Positions 1 through 10,775 of a stretch of DNA of 64,000 nucleotides are shown piece by piece; positions within the stretch are counted from its first letter, which is position 1; every line of letters begins with the position of its first letter. Below the pieces are notes generated by a model, which searched no databases, was not told where the DNA came from, and was given only the letters and a program-made list of their open reading frames with translations. This stretch comes from Allacma fusca (taxonomy: Eukaryota > Arthropoda > Collembola > Symphypleona > Sminthuridae). A program made the position numbers and the translations under genes. The stretch lies in NCBI GenBank assembly GCA_947179485.1, contig OX359250.1, positions 26,422,654 through 26,486,653 on the forward strand, read 5' to 3'.

Positions 1-239
1 AATGAATGGCCTAATGCAATATTGTCGGGGGTAGTGGTGCAGACTAAACAAGGGGCACAGCTAACAACCCTCATGAACTTTCCTATAATTATGAATTTTT
101 ATGAAATTTGGAAATATCTTTCTGGCCCTAAATTTTTATGAGCGGTGCTTAAAAAATATGTATTCTTTTTACTTAGCTTTACTGTTGTTTGTTGAGGTCG
201 TCAGCGGTGAGAGATTTTCAGTGAAAATCTTACTCTTCT

Positions 240-3200
240 TTAAAGGTCCAGACGGTTTGGTTTCTTCCGAACCCGAGTCGGGTATCTCCTGGGAAGTTCC
301 TCTTCGTTATTGTCAGAAGCAAGTGCTTCTTCGTAGGTAACTTCCTTGTCTTCGGGTAGCGGGATCAGTGATCCTCCTGGCCTGGGTTGACTATCCGAGC
401 TCACGGGAGTATGAATCAGTGATTCTATGGGTGCCTCAACTGTGTCTGGAATGCTGGGAATCAGTGATTCCTCCAAGGGTTGAAGTGTGTTGTCTTCTTC
501 ACTTCTTTCCTCAACTTCCAATGGAAGCTCCGGGGTAGCGGTTGATGGTATTCCTCTTATTTGAACTCTTTTATTAAAAGTTACTTTTCTTCCCCTATTT
601 CTGTCTTTAGGACTGGACTTCAGAATTGATTTGAGGCTCTTACTCCTTTGGCTGTCAATCGAATAATGACGGTTCCAGTCTAGATTCGTGGCTAGTTCTA
701 CTGCATCAGTATCTAGATCATAACGGAAAGTGTCCTCCAAGTCCACCCGGCGCTCCGCCTTCTTAAGCCTCTGGACATGGACGATTTGTATTTTCTCAGG
801 GGACAAACAATCCTGTATTTTATAATTGTCCCTCTCCAAAATTTCTATTATCTTAAACGGTCCTCGGTAAGTATGTAGAAATCGCTCTAATTTCCCCGTA
901 GCTCGAATGGGTGTGAAAACTCTTACTGTGTCACCCAACCGAAACTTAACGTCCCGCCTCTTAGCGTCGTACCATTTTTTACTATAATCTTGCTTCTGTC
1001 TGATTTTCATAATGGCATTTTTTACCCTTTGTTTTGCTTGCTCATCAGTAACGGGTAATGTGACAATCCCATCACTTTGCAATGTAAAATCAAAGTCATT
1101 AATTGCCTCCCTATGAAACATCATGAAGAAGGGTGTTTCTTTCGTAACATCATGTTTACTTGTATTATAAGCATAAATTAGATAGGGCAGACATTTACAC
1201 CAATATTTTTCTTCTTTGTCTTGAGCATAATGACTCAGCATCGTGCTAAGGGTTTGTACCGTTCGCTCAATTTGACCCATGCTATTGTGGTGAAATGCTG
1301 TGCTTATCTTTTGATTTATTTGTAGAGCTGACAGTAATTTCTTTGTTACCTCGGCTCGGAATTCAGATCCAGCGTCTGAAAGTATGTTTTTGAAAAGTCC
1401 ATACTTTGTAAAGACACGGTTTATTAGAAAGTTTACTACTTTGTCTGCAGCTTTGTCACGTATTGCTTCGGCAATCACAAATTTTGAGACATAGTCCTGA
1501 GCAATGACTATATACTTCATTCCTGAGACACTACGATTCATAGGGCCTATAAGGTCGATACATAGCGCATCCCCTGTCTCATTTACTCGTATAGGGTGTA
1601 GAAAACCAGCCGGCTTTTTACACACTCTTTTAGCTGCCTGACAACTTTCACAGGAAAGTACATATTTAGCTACTGAGACATTAATATTTTTCCAATGATA
1701 TCGACGGTTAATTCTTGCAAGTGTTTTATGATAACCTAAATGTCCTCCGCATAACAAACCATCATGAGCTTTACCTAACAAAAAGTTTCGAATTACTCGG
1801 GGTACTAATAATTTTTCTTCTCCTCGGACCTTAATCCAAAGGAGCCCCTCAGAGTCGTAAAAATAATGGGAATATTTTTGCCTCTCCTCTGGTGGGAGTG
1901 TCGAAATATTGTCAAGTTTTTCTCGAATAATTTTTATGATTGGATCCTCCTCCTGCATTTGTTTCAAGTTATGCTCAGGAGGTAATTCCATTTGAGGTTC
2001 TTCTTTTAAAGACTTAAGGAGCAGATGAGGTTGATTATTCTCATCCGAACATCCCTGGAGAGAAGTTCCTCCGGTAAGCTGTAGTTCCTGTTCCGACTTT
2101 TTGTCTTTGTTAACAAAGCTCACCTCTTCCTCGGGCTTAATTTTAGCCGTCCGAGGCGGATGCGTAGCTTTGTTAATTATTTCGAACCCTCTACCGTCCT
2201 GGAATCTTATTACTCCTTCCTCAATTTGGTATTTTAATGTTTCCAAATTTTGAGCTGTAAGCTTGAGTCTGTCCGGAGTGGGTGAAAGTGAGAAGTCTTC
2301 CCGCTCAAAGTGGTGCTTATTATTCCACCTTGGCGGCTGAGTTCTGACTTTTACCTGCTTAATCCAGTCTTCCACCTGTTGATTTGCCCTGAGGAGTCGT
2401 TTCCTTTCTTCCTCTTCTTTGGTGAAGGTACTCCTTTCAAGATCAGCTTCCTGGTTTTCTTTTGAATTTATAACCTGATTGTCGGAACACTTGCTACATG
2501 TAGAGTCCATGTACATTTGTTCCGGCAACTGAGTTATTTGCTTCACATTATCTTCCTGGTTCAGCATATCTTCAAGGGCTTCAAAGGGAATTTGGTAATT
2601 TCTGGTTTTAGTCTCAGTATCCGCTGGACAGGTATCTGTTTTTCCATTGGATACTGGTTCGGGGGATTCTTGGATTACTTCTAGGTCATTTTCAACTGCA
2701 TTTTCTGATTTATTACCTGACCCGGGAGCATCTTGAACCATTGGAGTAAGGTCGTTTTTTCTTGATCTCACTCCGACGGTTTGAGTTGCTTCGGTGTTTA
2801 TTGTCTCCAGCTTCTGGTCATTATCATGTAAAGTCTCAGTCTGTGACGGCGTTGGCTGTTCTTGAGTGTCATCGATGGCACAGACTGATTTTTTCCGTGA
2901 TTCTTTCAACGTATCTTCAATACAAAGTTTGTTTGAACTTTCTATATTTTGAATTTTTACGATATTATCTGAATATATATTTTGGTTGAATTTTTCTGAA
3001 TTTTCATCCAAATTTTCTGTTATACCAAAGGTGTGTATTACTATAAGAGTATCTACTGATAAAGTCCAATTCTTTTTAGCTTTTACGAGCTGATATTGTA
3101 CATAGTTGTTGTAGGAATTTTCTATTTCTTTAATTTGGTCCAGATAATCTTCTTCCCAGTCATTCTTCGTGCTTGGTGCAATTACTAGGAATTCCAGGCA

Positions 3201-5945
3201 GTCATTATTTTTCTTCCAGGCAATACGTCCATTGTTATTGCACTGCGTCCTATGGCTTTGTATATTATTATCGAAGCCGTGGTTCGTTGGTGCAATATTT
3301 GTGGTCTGTATAACAGCCGCGGTTGGAGTTAATTTTGGAGTTATGCTTGGTTTAATGATTGGTTCTGGTACATTCCAGTCCGGTATTTTTACATGTTTTT
3401 CAGGACCATCCTTATGCTCCTTTCGTGAAGAATGCTTTTTATTTATGAGCGAGTCGGCAGGATCTAATTCTAGAACTCTGTCGTCCTCGGTGTCAATCAA
3501 GTCTTCCTCCGTATATGGGAGGGCTGCTCGGGATAGAAAATCTGCATCTAGATGAGTGTTTCCAGCTTTATACGTGACTACAAAGTCAAATTCCTGAAGT
3601 TTGAAAACAAACTTATTAATTCTATGATTTGGACTTTTTTGTAGTTTCAAATAACATAATGCTAAGTGATCGCTTCTTATTTGAAACTTCCTTAGGTATA
3701 AATATTGTCGGAATTTTCTCACAGCATAAATTACGGCCGTAAGCTCTAATTCTGTCACAGAGTAATTTTTTTCAGAAGCAATGAGTGTACGTGAAGCATA
3801 GGCTATAGGGTGCTCCCCTCCTTCGTCCTGTAATACACAGCAGCCTAGCCCAGATATACTAGCATCGGTATGTAGTATACAAGGCAGTGTAGGGTTGAAG
3901 TGTTTTAATACGGGCGTTGTAATAAGTATTTCTTTAAGCTTTTCAAAAGCTTGCGTAGCCTCGTCGCTCCACTCAAATGCATATACTCTCTTTTTGAGTT
4001 TGGATTTTCCACTGCTTCCCTTCCATGCGTTTGAAATGGGATGGGCAATGGCCGCAAAGTTCAAAATATATCTCCGGTAAAAGCTACATATCCCAAAAAA
4101 TCTCCGAGCTTCGGTTTCAGATTTTGGGACGGGTATATTTTTTATGGCTTCTACTTTTTCTGGATCTGGGCTTGTTCCATGCCTGGAAACTTTATATCCC
4201 AGTACTATGACTTCAAAATATCCAAACTTGCATTTGGAAGGTTTGAATCTGAAATTTTTATTACTTGCTCTCAGCAATAATTCTTCTAATGATGCTAACT
4301 TATCTTCCAAGTTTACTCCATAAGAAATAACATCATCTAAATAAACCATAGCACCTCGAAATTTTAGTGATGCTAACATTTGGTCTGCTGCTTTTTGAAA
4401 AGCTGAGGGAGCGATTTTTATGCCCATGGGCAGTCGCTTAAAACAGTACAGACCATCCTGTGTGATAAATGAAGTTTTGACTTGGTCATCCTTATGTATG
4501 AGTAGCTGAAAGAATCCACTCTCCATGTCAAGAGTGTCAAAAATAGCGGCCTTGTTAAACTGCATAAGTATATCATCTATACGAGCTATAGGGTATACTT
4601 GGTCCGTGATGGTTTTATTTAAGCCCCTATAATCAACAACTGGCCTAAATGTGCCGTCCTTTTTCCTTACAAGAAATAAAGGGCTGCTATATGGTCCATT
4701 AACCTCACGTATGATATCTGCGTCTAACATTTTCTGCACCTCTTCTCTGACTTTTTCTCTCTCTACTGGTGAGCATGGAAAGGGCTTACATTGTACTGGG
4801 GAATTATCTCCTGTATGTATACGTACTGGCTCTATCCAAGCTGGATCTTTCAAGTCTCCTTTATTAAAAGCAAAACATTCTGGATATCGTGATAATAATG
4901 CTCTATATTGTGCTTGCGCTTTGGGTGGTAGTAATGGATTTATGTCAAAACAGTCTAATTGTTGTTGAGTAAGTCGTTTCGAAATATCCCTAATTTTCTC
5001 TCTTTTTAGTTTTAATATTTCGAATTCTTTTTCAGCGTGTCCGATAGTAGTTTTCCAATACATAGTTTTGGCTTTTGGAGTAGGGTTAAATATGAAGGCA
5101 TATGGGTCTTCATTTGGGACTACTCCTGCTGCTACTAGTAGTCTGGATTTAGTATATAGTTTTTCAGAGGGTATTAATAAAAAGTCCTTTTTTATATCCT
5201 TAGGCATGTAGATGGGTACCTTCATATGACAATAAGGTGGTATTACTACATTTTTAGCTATTTGTAATGCGTATTTATAATCAGGTGGTTGTTGGTTGAA
5301 TGCAAATACTGATTTTACATATGCCGTGTCGTTTTGTTTGGTTCCCATGTACAAGTGTGTGTCATGGTCCATTGCGATTGTTCCAAAGTATTTACTGGAA
5401 ATTGTTTTTCTTTCATAGTCTAACACTACGCAGAAAGGTTCCAATAAATCTTCTCCAATTATCAGTAGGGGTTCTAGTTTTTCCATAACTAGCCCTGTCC
5501 ATATGAGTTCATGACCTTCTATTTTTATGGGAAACCTTGCTATGGCAATAGGCTTATGAAGCTCTCCGGAAGCTACAGACACTTGTAAAGTGCTTGGGGC
5601 TTCTTTAAGCTCAGCACATCGTGGTACTAAAGTTCTTTGTATGAAAGATCTGTTTGCCCCTGAGTCAAGTAGACTAGGTATAACTGCACTACATATGTGT
5701 ACTTGTATGGTAGCTTTACTACTGGAGGCAATTCGACACGGAGATAAGTCAATAATATTACAATGTCTCTCGTCTATATTAACTTGCTTTGTTTTAGCTG
5801 CAAAAGCGTCCAATCTTATTTGTATGTCATGTACGGTTTCGTCTATATTGTCGGGATTTTCATTTGAAGGATTTATGGAGGGACTTAGGTCAGTTTTTAA
5901 GTTAGTTTTTGAGTCAGTTTTTATTGGGGGTGCTGCCCCCTCCAT
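240..5945 (-). CDS. pol: Retroelement Pol polyprotein (PR-RT-RNase H-integrase)
   Basis: A 1901-codon ORF encoding the enzymes that copy and insert the element. Visible in order: aspartic protease active site LLDSGAN (about residues 90-96); reverse transcriptase with FDTLDMESGF and the catalytic YLDDV box (about residue 534); RNase H beginning at HTDAS (about 690); a charged linker of roughly 450 residues with no motif I recognise (about 850-1300); integrase zinc finger with GGHLGYH and CESC (about 1395-1435); integrase core with D about 1463, D about 1522 and E about 1559, the last two separated by exactly 35 residues; then a GPFKI module. The C-terminus ends in a basic YPTRVRKKPNRLDL tail. 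All catalytic residues are present. Its ATG lies inside the end of gag in the -1 frame, so expression could be by -1 frameshifting or by reinitiation. The linker makes it longer than ordinary gypsy Pol proteins. Confidence 0.92.
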   Translation of the reverse strand: MEGAAPPIKTDSKTNLKTDLSPSINPSNENPDNIDETVHDIQIRLDAFAAKTKQVNIDERHCNIIDLSPCRIASSSKATIQVHICSAVIPSLLDSGANRSFIQRTLVPRCAELKEAPSTLQVSVASGELHKPIAIARFPIKIEGHELIWTGLVMEKLEPLLIIGEDLLEPFCVVLDYERKTISSKYFGTIAMDHDTHLYMGTKQNDTAYVKSVFAFNQQPPDYKYALQIAKNVVIPPYCHMKVPIYMPKDIKKDFLLIPSEKLYTKSRLLVAAGVVPNEDPYAFIFNPTPKAKTMYWKTTIGHAEKEFEILKLKREKIRDISKRLTQQQLDCFDINPLLPPKAQAQYRALLSRYPECFAFNKGDLKDPAWIEPVRIHTGDNSPVQCKPFPCSPVEREKVREEVQKMLDADIIREVNGPYSSPLFLVRKKDGTFRPVVDYRGLNKTITDQVYPIARIDDILMQFNKAAIFDTLDMESGFFQLLIHKDDQVKTSFITQDGLYCFKRLPMGIKIAPSAFQKAADQMLASLKFRGAMVYLDDVISYGVNLEDKLASLEELLLRASNKNFRFKPSKCKFGYFEVIVLGYKVSRHGTSPDPEKVEAIKNIPVPKSETEARRFFGICSFYRRYILNFAAIAHPISNAWKGSSGKSKLKKRVYAFEWSDEATQAFEKLKEILITTPVLKHFNPTLPCILHTDASISGLGCCVLQDEGGEHPIAYASRTLIASEKNYSVTELELTAVIYAVRKFRQYLYLRKFQIRSDHLALCYLKLQKSPNHRINKFVFKLQEFDFVVTYKAGNTHLDADFLSRAALPYTEEDLIDTEDDRVLELDPADSLINKKHSSRKEHKDGPEKHVKIPDWNVPEPIIKPSITPKLTPTAAVIQTTNIAPTNHGFDNNIQSHRTQCNNNGRIAWKKNNDCLEFLVIAPSTKNDWEEDYLDQIKEIENSYNNYVQYQLVKAKKNWTLSVDTLIVIHTFGITENLDENSEKFNQNIYSDNIVKIQNIESSNKLCIEDTLKESRKKSVCAIDDTQEQPTPSQTETLHDNDQKLETINTEATQTVGVRSRKNDLTPMVQDAPGSGNKSENAVENDLEVIQESPEPVSNGKTDTCPADTETKTRNYQIPFEALEDMLNQEDNVKQITQLPEQMYMDSTCSKCSDNQVINSKENQEADLERSTFTKEEEERKRLLRANQQVEDWIKQVKVRTQPPRWNNKHHFEREDFSLSPTPDRLKLTAQNLETLKYQIEEGVIRFQDGRGFEIINKATHPPRTAKIKPEEEVSFVNKDKKSEQELQLTGGTSLQGCSDENNQPHLLLKSLKEEPQMELPPEHNLKQMQEEDPIIKIIREKLDNISTLPPEERQKYSHYFYDSEGLLWIKVRGEEKLLVPRVIRNFLLGKAHDGLLCGGHLGYHKTLARINRRYHWKNINVSVAKYVLSCESCQAAKRVCKKPAGFLHPIRVNETGDALCIDLIGPMNRSVSGMKYIVIAQDYVSKFVIAEAIRDKAADKVVNFLINRVFTKYGLFKNILSDAGSEFRAEVTKKLLSALQINQKISTAFHHNSMGQIERTVQTLSTMLSHYAQDKEEKYWCKCLPYLIYAYNTSKHDVTKETPFFMMFHREAINDFDFTLQSDGIVTLPVTDEQAKQRVKNAIMKIRQKQDYSKKWYDAKRRDVKFRLGDTVRVFTPIRATGKLERFLHTYRGPFKIIEILERDNYKIQDCLSPEKIQIVHVQRLKKAERRVDLEDTFRYDLDTDAVELATNLDWNRHYSIDSQRSKSLKSILKSSPKDRNRGRKVTFNKRVQIRGIPSTATPELPLEVEERSEEDNTLQPLEESLIPSIPDTVEAPIESLIHTPVSSDSQPRPGGSLIPLPEDKEVTYEEALASDNNEEELPRRYPTRVRKKPNRLDL
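5921..5945 (-). promoter_or_regulatory. gag/pol overlap, -1 frame relation
   Basis: The last 25 nt of gag overlap the first 25 nt of pol. Gag ends in TAA at 5923-5921, and pol codons are offset by one base upstream, which is a -1 relation as in many retroelements. The overlap contains G5 and C5 runs, and pol has its own ATG at its first codon. I do not see a canonical X XXY YYZ heptamer in the gag frame. Stop-start reinitiation is therefore as plausible as programmed -1 frameshifting. Confidence 0.55.
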
Positions 5946-7819
5946 CCGTTTCCCGACTGGGTTTTACTTGGATGAGGGCTGTCATCCCTTTTATTTTCGG
6001 GACACTGGTTTCGTCTATGCCCGAAATTTCCACACTGATAACATACGGGTACTAAAGCATCCTCGGGTTGTTCAACAACAGGTGCTTGTTCCTTTTGACC
6101 TTTGGGAGGGACGAATCTGGGCTTCCAGCTTGGAGCTGGAAGAGCAGGCGATTGAGAAGAGTCACGCCCTTCTCGCCATGGTTTTGAGTTTTTATTGTCT
6201 TCCCATGAACTGTCCCTGTCTCCCCTATTTGTCTCGTTTCGTGAGAATCTTTCTCCAGAATTTTGTCGGGTGTCTCTTTCATCCGAACTATTCCTGGGGT
6301 ATCGGTTACCCGAATTATTTCTCCGAAAATTTTCCCTGTTATCATTTGGTCGGAAATTATTTTCCCTTTTCCAATATTCCTGACTATTTTGTCTACCTTT
6401 CCAATTTCCTCCTTCAGACTTATTTGGATAATTTTTATTTTGGTCCCTAACGTCAGAGTAGCCTTTCCCTCCCTCCTCTCCATCCCTTTCTCTTCGACGG
6501 CTCTCTCTCTCTTCCCAACGACCTTCTCGTTGTTGCCGCCGGCGATCGGGATAAGGAGAGGGAGAACGATTGCCATTGGAATCTCTATTCCTCTGACTTG
6601 GCTCCCAATCTGAAGAACTATTTCTACTTTGATTTCCAGAGTCTTTATTCTGAAATTTCGTAAAATTTCGAGAATTATGTTCCTCTGGTTTATTAGTCTT
6701 CGGCACTACTGATAATTTTTGTTCCAGCAGGTTATTTAATGCAGCCACCTGCACCTGCGTGGTCTCTTTAGACTGTCCTAACTCCTGTAATGTTTTATTA
6801 ATGTTTTTCAGAGTATCCGTGACATTCGGCTCTCCAGAATTATTCTGGGTGCCATAAGTCATTTTATCATCCCACCATCGTTGGATGATGAGTATGAGAT
6901 GATTTAAATTTCTAAGTCTACGTCCAGACACGACTGCTAATACCTCAGGTGAGAGTCCTAATTTTACGAGCCGAATCCTTTCTCCGTCAACCATTTCTGG
7001 ATTTACCTTGTTCATGAGCATAATTTTGGCATCCAAATAAGTCATGGGATTCTCGTTAGGAGTCATGCGTCTTTGCTCCATAACTGTCCTTAACCTTTGT
7101 GGATTTATCTGGTACCGGTCTATAAATGCTGCTCTGAACATATCCCAAGTTACAGCGTGGTTAAAACCGTCGACTAGTCCTACGTTATTTATCCATATGG
7201 AGATCCAAGATTTGAAGGGTTCCTTCAGTATATGCATAGCATATCGGACCTTGTCCATTACGGATCGGTTTTGAAATCTTAATAGTTGAATTTCGACCTT
7301 TTCCAGAATTTCTGTAGGGTCGTCAATTCCAATTTGGAACGAGATTGACCCATACATGAGCTCAGCTCCGTTCATCATTTCTGGGTCCAGTTCGAATTCT
7401 TCAAATCCTTCGTCAAAGAAGTCAAATTGTGGCACTTCGTCGGGTAGTGGTGAGTTATTGTCCGGTGGTTGGTTCGGTCGTCTTGGATTGTTATTTGGAG
7501 GTCTCGGGATGTTAAAATATCTTCTCCTGGGTTCCCCCTGGTTTAGTGGTATTATTGGTACGTTATTTCCGTCTGAACTTCCCGACTCTTCGGAACTTGA
7601 CGACGGTGAGTCTGGTTCTTCGGGAGGTGCTCCTGCTCCTACTCGAAGGTATGGTGGTGGTCGTTGTCGTCCGTGTCTACGGTTGAAGTTCCTGAGTCTC
7701 AGGACTGGTCCTGTGAGAAGTATTTCGTCCAACAGATTTTCTACTTCTGGTCTTCTCCGGCCTGGTAGTCGACTTATATGACTTTGATCACGGATTTGTG
7801 GGTTTAATTCATTATACAC
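5921..7819 (-). CDS. gag: Retroelement Gag-like protein with CCHC zinc knuckle
   Basis: An open frame of 632 codons for the structural protein that would package the element RNA. The N-terminal third is proline- and acid-rich. A helical capsid-like region follows at about residues 165-345, with the tryptophan- and arginine-rich pattern of retrotransposon Gag (PFKSWISIW, WDMFRAAFIDRY). A long basic Arg/Asn/Ser-rich stretch (about 380-580) precedes a perfect CX2CX4HX4C knuckle, CYQCGNFGHRRNQC, at about residue 595. The first codon used here is GTG; the frame is open a little further upstream but holds no ATG, and the first in-frame ATG is about 145 codons inside. Gag is therefore probably made as an ORF1-Gag fusion through the adjacent C9 tract, or by a means I cannot see. 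Confidence 0.85.
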   Translation of the reverse strand: MYNELNPQIRDQSHISRLPGRRRPEVENLLDEILLTGPVLRLRNFNRRHGRQRPPPYLRVGAGAPPEEPDSPSSSSEESGSSDGNNVPIIPLNQGEPRRRYFNIPRPPNNNPRRPNQPPDNNSPLPDEVPQFDFFDEGFEEFELDPEMMNGAELMYGSISFQIGIDDPTEILEKVEIQLLRFQNRSVMDKVRYAMHILKEPFKSWISIWINNVGLVDGFNHAVTWDMFRAAFIDRYQINPQRLRTVMEQRRMTPNENPMTYLDAKIMLMNKVNPEMVDGERIRLVKLGLSPEVLAVVSGRRLRNLNHLILIIQRWWDDKMTYGTQNNSGEPNVTDTLKNINKTLQELGQSKETTQVQVAALNNLLEQKLSVVPKTNKPEEHNSRNFTKFQNKDSGNQSRNSSSDWEPSQRNRDSNGNRSPSPYPDRRRQQREGRWEERESRRRERDGEEGGKGYSDVRDQNKNYPNKSEGGNWKGRQNSQEYWKRENNFRPNDNRENFRRNNSGNRYPRNSSDERDTRQNSGERFSRNETNRGDRDSSWEDNKNSKPWREGRDSSQSPALPAPSWKPRFVPPKGQKEQAPVVEQPEDALVPVCYQCGNFGHRRNQCPENKRDDSPHPSKTQSGNGWRGQHPQ

Positions 7820-10775
7820 CCAATGTGATGGTGGTCGGGGGGGGGTGGTTAATATTTTCCCCCCTATTTAAATTATTATTAATATCTGCATTATTTCGCG
7901 CATTATTTCTTGCTTCGAAATCATCCTCATTTCTTCTTGGATGGTTTCTGTTCCCTCGGGGGCCTTGGTTATTTCTTGCATAGTTATTCCTATTGAGATT
8001 TGATGGATGATCATTATATATGGGATGGTTTCGCCATCTTTGAGGGGGGTTGTTTGGGGCTTCAGGGTCATTCCTATGACCACTGAACCCTGCCCTCGGT
8101 GATCGGTTGGTATTGTAACCGGGAGGTTCCTCCTCGTCATTACTTTCCATTGAGTCATCCTCATCTGGGTCTTTTGGTTTGTTTCGTATAATTTCTTCTG
8201 TACTTGGTCCTATATAATTTCTAGATAGGAATTGTAACTCTCCTGGCTCATAATTTGTTATTTCTGTTCCTAATGAGATATACCTTACACCTCTCTCATC
8301 ATATAGTGGTTCGTCAAAGATAGCTTCATCATTTCTTAGACGAAAATCTTGTGCTGCACTTAATGCCATATGTGAGAATCTTACCATTGTACCTGATGGT
8401 CTCTGGCTGATGAAGCCGTTCTCATCCACAAATGCATAAATGTATGTGTGGTATCTGTCCATGTTATTATCATCCAAGGTTGCTCTGTATCTGTCAGCCC
8501 TTGTCTCTGAATTTTCCCCATCGGTATCATATGGTTGGGCGTCGCCTTGTCTTATGCGAAGTATTAATGCTTCGCCATTGTCAGGACGGCTCCTATATTC
8601 CTCATATGCTGCTCGTGGTATAGTAGCTGTAAGAAAGCATCGTACATTTGGTGCTCGAAAGGTAACTTGCCGTGTAGCTAAGTTTAGATATACCGTAACC
8701 ATTTGGCTAGGTCTAGGGTCTTCGCTGACTCTTTCTTGCTCGTTGGTAGAGCTTCTACGTGCTGTTACTCGAGCTGGTCTTGCCTCCTCTCTGTATTCCT
8801 CTTCTGAGCTTTCATCAGATGTATGTAGATACCATGTTCTGAACCCTCGCTGTCTGATGAGAGTGCCTAATTCGACATTTCCCACATGTCTTCTTCTCAA
8901 ATCATTTCTTACCGATGGTCTATAGTTCCAAATCTCACCTGTGATTGGGTCTTGGAAAATAACATACCTACCATCCCTTCGCATCCTAAAGTAGCTTCTA
9001 TCATTTCTTAATTCTTGCATTCTTCGTTGCCTTTCACCTTCCCTAACTTGTCGCTGCTCATGTCGTCTTTGAATAATTATAGATTCCTCTATTTGACATT
9101 GATTTCTTGCTAGCATGTCATCTCGCTGGTCAGGAGTGACGTATGCCGTATGTAGCTGTCGATTGTTAGGTGGTGGTGTTGTTAATATGCGACCTGATGA
9201 CGTGTAGTATACTGGTATTCTTACTACCGAATTTCTTCTTGTTGGCCTGGCTATTGGTCTGTCTGGGGGTGGTGGATTATTGTTATTATCGTCTAACGCA
9301 CGGAATGTAGGTGTTCGGGGTATTTGTTGAGTCATATCTTCACTATTTTGACCCCTAGGTTGATTTATGGATCCTGCTTCCTCCACAGTCCCAGCTATCC
9401 TTGATGAGCTAGCTGTTGCTGTGTTTTCCCTACTTTCCCTAATTTGTGGGTGGGTTGGTTGCAAAAAAGTTTGTGAAGCAGCCGAATTTTGCATTATATT
9501 AAATCTCTCCCTTACACGAGGTGGAACGTCCTCGTTCCACGCCACGGGTAAATTCGGAATGACTTCACCATTAATGTTATATTGTAGTGGCCGCCGTCCT
9601 ATTTCCTGTGACCCTTGTGGAACTCTGGTAAGAGGATTATAATGGCCCCCTGGTACTTCAATGAGTCCTGTCATTGGAGTATTAAAAATTACGGAGTACC
9701 TTGGCCTAACTGGTATCATGTGATTTACATCTGTTAAGTTAGCAAGGGGCAATGGAGTCCTATCGTCTCTAGCTAATCTTCCCAGTACCTCATCTGCTCT
9801 TATACGAACTAATCTACCTCCCGTTACGTTGGCGTTCCATAATGGGCTTACAAATCCATTATGTATTGTCCCATCCGGACGTTGGTAGACTATTATTTCG
9901 TGGTCTCCAAATTCCTGGTAATGTCTCCTTGACGTGGGTGATTGTATGGTGGGAATGGGGCACGTTGATTCAAAAGCTCGTGCTGATTGGTTTCCTCTTT
10001 CCATTTGCATCATCCATTCATCATTTTGAAAACGTATGGGTTCCCCTACAAACGCATGTACCGGTCGGTGCCCATATATTCTTCCTCCAGGAGACATATA
10101 TCCCATAATATGTATGGATCGGTTGGGATTTGGATTATATTCAGGCTCTGGTTCGTTTGGTGCGGGCGGATTTACATCCGGGCTAGGTTGGTCCCGTTCT
10201 TGGTCATCTCGTCCAATACTTGACATATCTGGCTCCTGGCTTGGGGTGTCTTCACTTTCCTCTTCAGATTGTTCTGGTTCTTCTGACTCCATCTGAGATG
10301 AGGAAGTTTGGCTTGGATTAGTATTATCACTACTACCTTCATGATTACTTCGTGGTATATTATGGAAACGACCATCCTCCTGTTCGTGATGGATTGGTGG
10401 AACTTCTCCCCATACAAGTCTATATTGGAAGGTAGCTCCTTCAGGAATTGGGTCATTTCTTCTATTAGCCAGCCCTCCAGGTATATGTAAGTCTCCTCCA
10501 TCAGCTGTTCGGTATATGGACAGGTAAGTTGGCCTAGGTGAAAGAGGTCGCAGAGCTGGCCGTAGCTCAGCATCGGGTGGTGGTGAAGGAACACGAGATA
10601 CATCTCTCTGTCTAGTCCTTCTTAAAAATTCTGCTACTGTAAGATTTACCAGCCTTGCACCTTCACGCCTCTCTGGTGGTATATAGTATACCAACTGTCC
10701 TCTAGTACCTTGGTATACCGTAATCATATGATGACCTATCTGATAGTATCTACCTGCACGTGGTGATCGTATAGT
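7706..10775 (-). repeat. Left arm of a 3.07-kb inverted repeat
   Basis: This segment (the C-terminal ~990 codons of ORF1 plus the first ~38 codons of gag) recurs in inverted orientation at 17443-20511. I compared the arms through their translated frames and by reading the ends. I see only two differences: T (this arm, minus strand, 8690) versus C at 19528, which changes a Tyr codon to His, and C9 versus C8 at the ORF1/gag junction. The spacer is 6667 bp. Confidence 0.95.

Noticed and set aside
1..239. Possible 3' LTR beginning left of pol (a minus-strand TGTTAGC end near 70-76)
   Set aside because: I looked for the same sequence in 13476-17442, where the 5' LTR should be, and found no match; no polypurine tract was convincing.
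101..340. 79-codon plus-strand ORF with a signal-peptide-like start
   Set aside because: Overlaps the 3' end of pol, and the hydrophobic stretch comes from T-rich non-coding sequence; no independent support.
5590..6450. 286-codon plus-strand ORF opposite the pol/gag junction
   Set aside because: It lies antisense to strongly supported pol and gag frames, has no family features, and is explained by the codon bias of the sense genes.
10172..10603. 143-codon ORF seen both at 10172-10603 (minus) and 17615-18046 (plus)
   Set aside because: It is an alternative frame of ORF1 duplicated with the inverted arms. Its presence in both copies reflects near-identity of the arms, not coding function.
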